Below, piece by piece: positions 61,709 through 64,000 of a stretch of DNA of 64,000 bases. The notes beneath the pieces were generated by a model that saw nothing but the letters and a program-made list of their open reading frames with translations, was not told the origin of the DNA and did no database searches. A program made the translations under genes and the position numbers. The stretch is taken from NCBI RefSeq assembly GCF_003116585.1, contig NZ_QEHM01000012.1, forward strand, positions 62,001 to 126,000, in the 5' to 3' direction. The DNA is from Albibacillus kandeliae (lineage in GTDB: Bacteria > Pseudomonadota > Alphaproteobacteria > Rhodobacterales > Rhodobacteraceae). Positions within the stretch are counted from its first letter, which is position 1, and each line of letters opens with the position of its first letter.

Positions 61709-62737
61709 TCATTCCTTGTGCGCTTCCTCGTAGGCCGCGATGCTGTCCTGCAGGGCCTTGTAGATCTCGTCGGCGTTGTCGACCCCGGCGTCCTTAACCT
61801 CTTGCAGGTAGTTCGCCATCATCGGCTCCAGCGCCTCTTTCCAGCGCGCGCGTTCCTCGTCCGACAGCTCGGTGATCTCGTGACCCGCGTCGACGGCTTC
61901 CTGCCGGCCCGGCGCATCCCATGCGTCCCACCAGTCGCCGAACTTGGCAACGAGGTCCGCCCCCGAGTACTGGTCGATGCAGGACTTGGCCTTGTCGCTC
62001 AGCTTGTCATAGGACCGCTGGTTCATGACAAAGAAGAACGACACGGTATAGGCGCCAAGGTCGAGGTGGTACTTCAGCACTTCGTTCAGGCCAAAGCTCT
62101 TGACCGGATCCCACGGGAACACGGTCCCGTCGATCACTCCGCGCTGAAGGCTTTCGTACACTTCGCCCGGCGGCAGGCCCTGAGGGTCGGCGCCAAGGTA
62201 GGAGAGCATTTCCGACACGGCCGGGCTGGGCGTACGGATACGCAGGCCCTTCATGTCCTCCATGGTCTCGACCTTCTTGGTGCTGGTGTGCAGCAGCCCG
62301 CCGTTATGGGCGTAGAGCGCGAGTACCTTGAGGCCCTTGTATTCCTCGGCAAGGTAATCCGGGTAGATTTCCCACAGGGCGTTGCTGGCCGCGCCGGCAT
62401 CGTCCGTCAGGAAGGGCATGTCGATCAGCGAGGTCCGCGGGAAGCGGCCGCGCGGAATGCCGGTAAGGCCGTTGGCGATGTCCACGACACCCGCCATCAC
62501 CTGTTCCTGCTGGCGCGCCACGTTGCCCAGCTGGGTGCCTGCGGGAGAGATCTCGAACTTGATCTCGCCATCGGTGCAGGCGGAAACCTCCTTGGACCAC
62601 GGCTCGATGAAATCGGTATGGATGCCGTGCACGGCCGGCAAATAGTGGCTGATCTTCAGCGTGGTCTCGGCCTGCGCCGCAGTTGCCATCGTGGCGGCAA
62701 CGGCCACACCGGCGGAGAGTTTTCTGGTAAGCGACAT
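61709..62737 (-). CDS. TRAP transporter substrate-binding protein, DctP family (second system)
   Basis: Periplasmic receptor of 342 residues. A signal peptide ends near AAQA (residue 24). DctP landmarks are GLRIRTPSPAVSEML near 150 and PPGEVYESLQRGVIDGTVFP near 176. I chose ATG 62737 with GGGAGGA 9 bases upstream; the longer frame starts without such a site. It begins 46 bases after the P450 stop and shares its direction, so the receptor may capture a substrate of that enzyme. The ligand is not known. Confidence 0.91.
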   Translation of the reverse strand: MSLTRKLSAGVAVAATMATAAQAETTLKISHYLPAVHGIHTDFIEPWSKEVSACTDGEIKFEISPAGTQLGNVARQQEQVMAGVVDIANGLTGIPRGRFPRTSLIDMPFLTDDAGAASNALWEIYPDYLAEEYKGLKVLALYAHNGGLLHTSTKKVETMEDMKGLRIRTPSPAVSEMLSYLGADPQGLPPGEVYESLQRGVIDGTVFPWDPVKSFGLNEVLKYHLDLGAYTVSFFFVMNQRSYDKLSDKAKSCIDQYSGADLVAKFGDWWDAWDAPGRQEAVDAGHEITELSDEERARWKEALEPMMANYLQEVKDAGVDNADEIYKALQDSIAAYEEAHKE

Positions 62738-62783
62738 CAATCGGGTCCTCCCTGTTTGTCGAAGATTCAATGGCGGCGGTGGC

Positions 62784-64000
62784 TCAGAGCGACAGCTTGA
62801 GCCGCCCCCCGTTCCTGGCCCGCGAACAGCAGGTCATGACACGTTTGTTCTCGGCCCGCTCGGCGCGGGTCAGCACCATGTCGCGGTGGTCGATCTCGCC
62901 CTCGACGACGGCCACCTCGCACGAACCGCACAGCCCCTCGCGGCAGTCGCAGGCAACGTCGATCCCGGTGGCAAGGATGGCATCCAGCAGCGTGGTGTCC
63001 GCGCCGACCTGTACCACCATGCCCGAGTCGACCAGTTCCACCTCGAACGCCTGTTCCTTCTCGGGATCGAGGCCCGAGGCCCCGCCGCTGAAATGCTCGA
63101 AGTGGAAGGTGCCCTGCGGCAGATCCGTAGTCAGGTCTTCCAGCGCGGTCAGCAGGCCCTTGGGCCCGCAGGAATAGATCTGCGCCGCCTCGCCCAGCCC
63201 AGCGACCATCCCGGCAAGGTCCATGAACCTGCCTTCATCGTCGGCATAAAGCGTCAGCGCCGCCCCGTGATCGCGGGCAACCCGGTCGAGGAAGGCCATC
63301 GTGGCCTTCGACCGCCCGGCGTAGTGCAACTCATAGCTCTTGCCCTCCGCCTTCAGCCGGTCCGCCATGGCGAGGATCGGGGTGATCCCGATACCGCCCG
63401 CGACCAGCACGTAATGCGATGCGGCAGCGTCCAGCCGGAACAGGTTCGACGGACCACGCAGCCGGATCTCGGCCCCGGCCTTGAGCGTCTCGTGGATATG
63501 GCGCGACCCGCCCCGCCCCGCCTCTTCCCGCAGGATCGCGACCTGATAGGTCTCGGCCTCGGGATCGCCGCAGAGCGAGTACTTGCGGTCGAAGTCGCCG
63601 ACGCAGAGCTCGATATGCGCCCCTGCGCTCCACTTGGGCAGCGGGCGCCCCTGCGCGTCCTCAAGCGTCAGACCAAGGATGCCTTCAGCCTCCCGGCGCA
63701 CCTCCGCCACGCGCACGTTGCGCGCGATATCCCGGCGCGACGGCGCACCGACCTCGAAATGACGGCGCGATTTCAGCGTCGCCGGGTCGGACCGCTCTGG
63801 GTTCAGCTCCGGGTCCCACTCCACCCACAGGTGATCCGGCCCCCGGAACGAGGTGTTCGGCAGATAGGTGAACGCCTGCTCGGCCAGCCGCAGGTGCGGC
63901 AGGCGGCGCGTCATCTCTTCAAGGAAGATCCGCATCTCCATCCGGCCGATGTTCTTGCCCATGCACTGGTGAGCGCCATAGCCGAAGGTCAGGTGATCGA
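62784..64000 (-). CDS. Self-sufficient cytochrome P450 (CYP116B-like), 5' end outside window
   Basis: About 405 C-terminal residues of a P450 fused to its own reductase; the frame is open to the window edge, so the start is missing. At the edge the heme-binding loop [10 protein letters not shown] is visible (63964-63998), then the P450 tail. After a linker follow an FMN/NADH reductase domain (RKYSLCGDP near 63560, [11 protein letters not shown] near 63380) and a plant-type ferredoxin with cysteines in CREGLCGSC and TCCS. The order P450-reductase-ferredoxin is that of the P450-RhF/CYP116B class. These enzymes hydroxylate aromatic, alkane or thiocarbamate substrates; the substrate here is unknown. 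Confidence 0.92.
   Translation of the reverse strand, partial: DHLTFGYGAHQCMGKNIGRMEMRIFLEEMTRRLPHLRLAEQAFTYLPNTSFRGPDHLWVEWDPELNPERSDPATLKSRRHFEVGAPSRRDIARNVRVAEVRREAEGILGLTLEDAQGRPLPKWSAGAHIELCVGDFDRKYSLCGDPEAETYQVAILREEAGRGGSRHIHETLKAGAEIRLRGPSNLFRLDAAASHYVLVAGGIGITPILAMADRLKAEGKSYELHYAGRSKATMAFLDRVARDHGAALTLYADDEGRFMDLAGMVAGLGEAAQIYSCGPKGLLTALEDLTTDLPQGTFHFEHFSGGASGLDPEKEQAFEVELVDSGMVVQVGADTTLLDAILATGIDVACDCREGLCGSCEVAVVEGEIDHRDMVLTRAERAENKRVMTCCSRARNGGRLKLSL

Overview
The window is 64 kb of GC-rich, densely packed chromosomal DNA. Its gene content fits a marine-type alphaproteobacterium of the Rhodobacteraceae (Roseobacter group): three-part TRAP transporters, ugp genes, a BMP-family ABC system, a branched-chain keto acid dehydrogenase operon, RTX proteins with 'GGxGxD' repeats, and short ATGA or 8-base overlaps between operon genes. 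I see no rRNA, tRNA, CRISPR array, insertion sequence or prophage. This lineage call is inference from gene content; no phylogenetic marker gene is present.

Layout. 1-3.5 kb: end of a glycerol-3-phosphate ABC importer (ugpA fragment, ugpE, ugpC) with a metal-dependent phosphodiesterase-like gene translationally coupled to it. 3.9-7.7 kb: three-subunit periplasmic FAD sugar/gluconate dehydrogenase (Tat small subunit, GMC subunit, tri-heme cytochrome). 7.9-11.2 kb: MacAB-type exporter. 11.2-15.9 kb: an ECF sigma factor, a membrane anti-sigma factor, a subtilisin-type lipoprotein protease and an RTX repeat protein. 16-18.7 kb: alpha/beta hydrolase and AI-2E family permease. 18.8-22.8 kb: FtsX/LolD-type ABC system with a Tat protein, then alkaline phosphatase. 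22.9-28.7 kb: Lrp-type regulator divergent from a small ACT-like gene and the branched-chain keto acid dehydrogenase genes. 28.8-33.8 kb: L,D-transpeptidase, a beta-hydroxyacid dehydrogenase and a TRAP importer. 34.2-53.1 kb: a long series of envelope genes (outer-membrane barrels, lipoprotein, DUF2950, DUF3300, octaheme cytochrome, MscS channel, DUF389, YbaY-META protein, ClsC-like phospholipase D, aquaporin, stand-alone ABC membrane domain). 53.2-59.8 kb: cupin and a BMP/nucleoside-type ABC importer with an amidase behind a RutR-like operator. 59.8-64 kb: a TRAP importer downstream of a self-sufficient cytochrome P450 whose 5' end lies outside the window.

The strongest novel candidate is the 11.2-15.9 kb locus. 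The periplasmic part of the anti-sigma factor visibly resembles the propeptide region of the neighbouring subtilisin-like lipoprotein. The same promoter-like motif, TGAACC-N16-CGAC(C/T)A, stands at 46-57 bases before the start codons of the protease, the anti-sigma factor and the RTX protein. I did not find it in front of any other gene. This suggests a self-contained regulon in which a protease and an anti-sigma factor carrying a protease-prodomain-like sensor control an ECF sigma factor whose output includes an exported calcium-binding repeat protein.

Other points worth following: the 15-of-16 match to the RutR operator ahead of the BMP importer, the phosphodiesterase-like gene in the usual place of ugpQ, a Zrg-like metal ABC cluster beside alkaline phosphatase, and the P450-TRAP operon.
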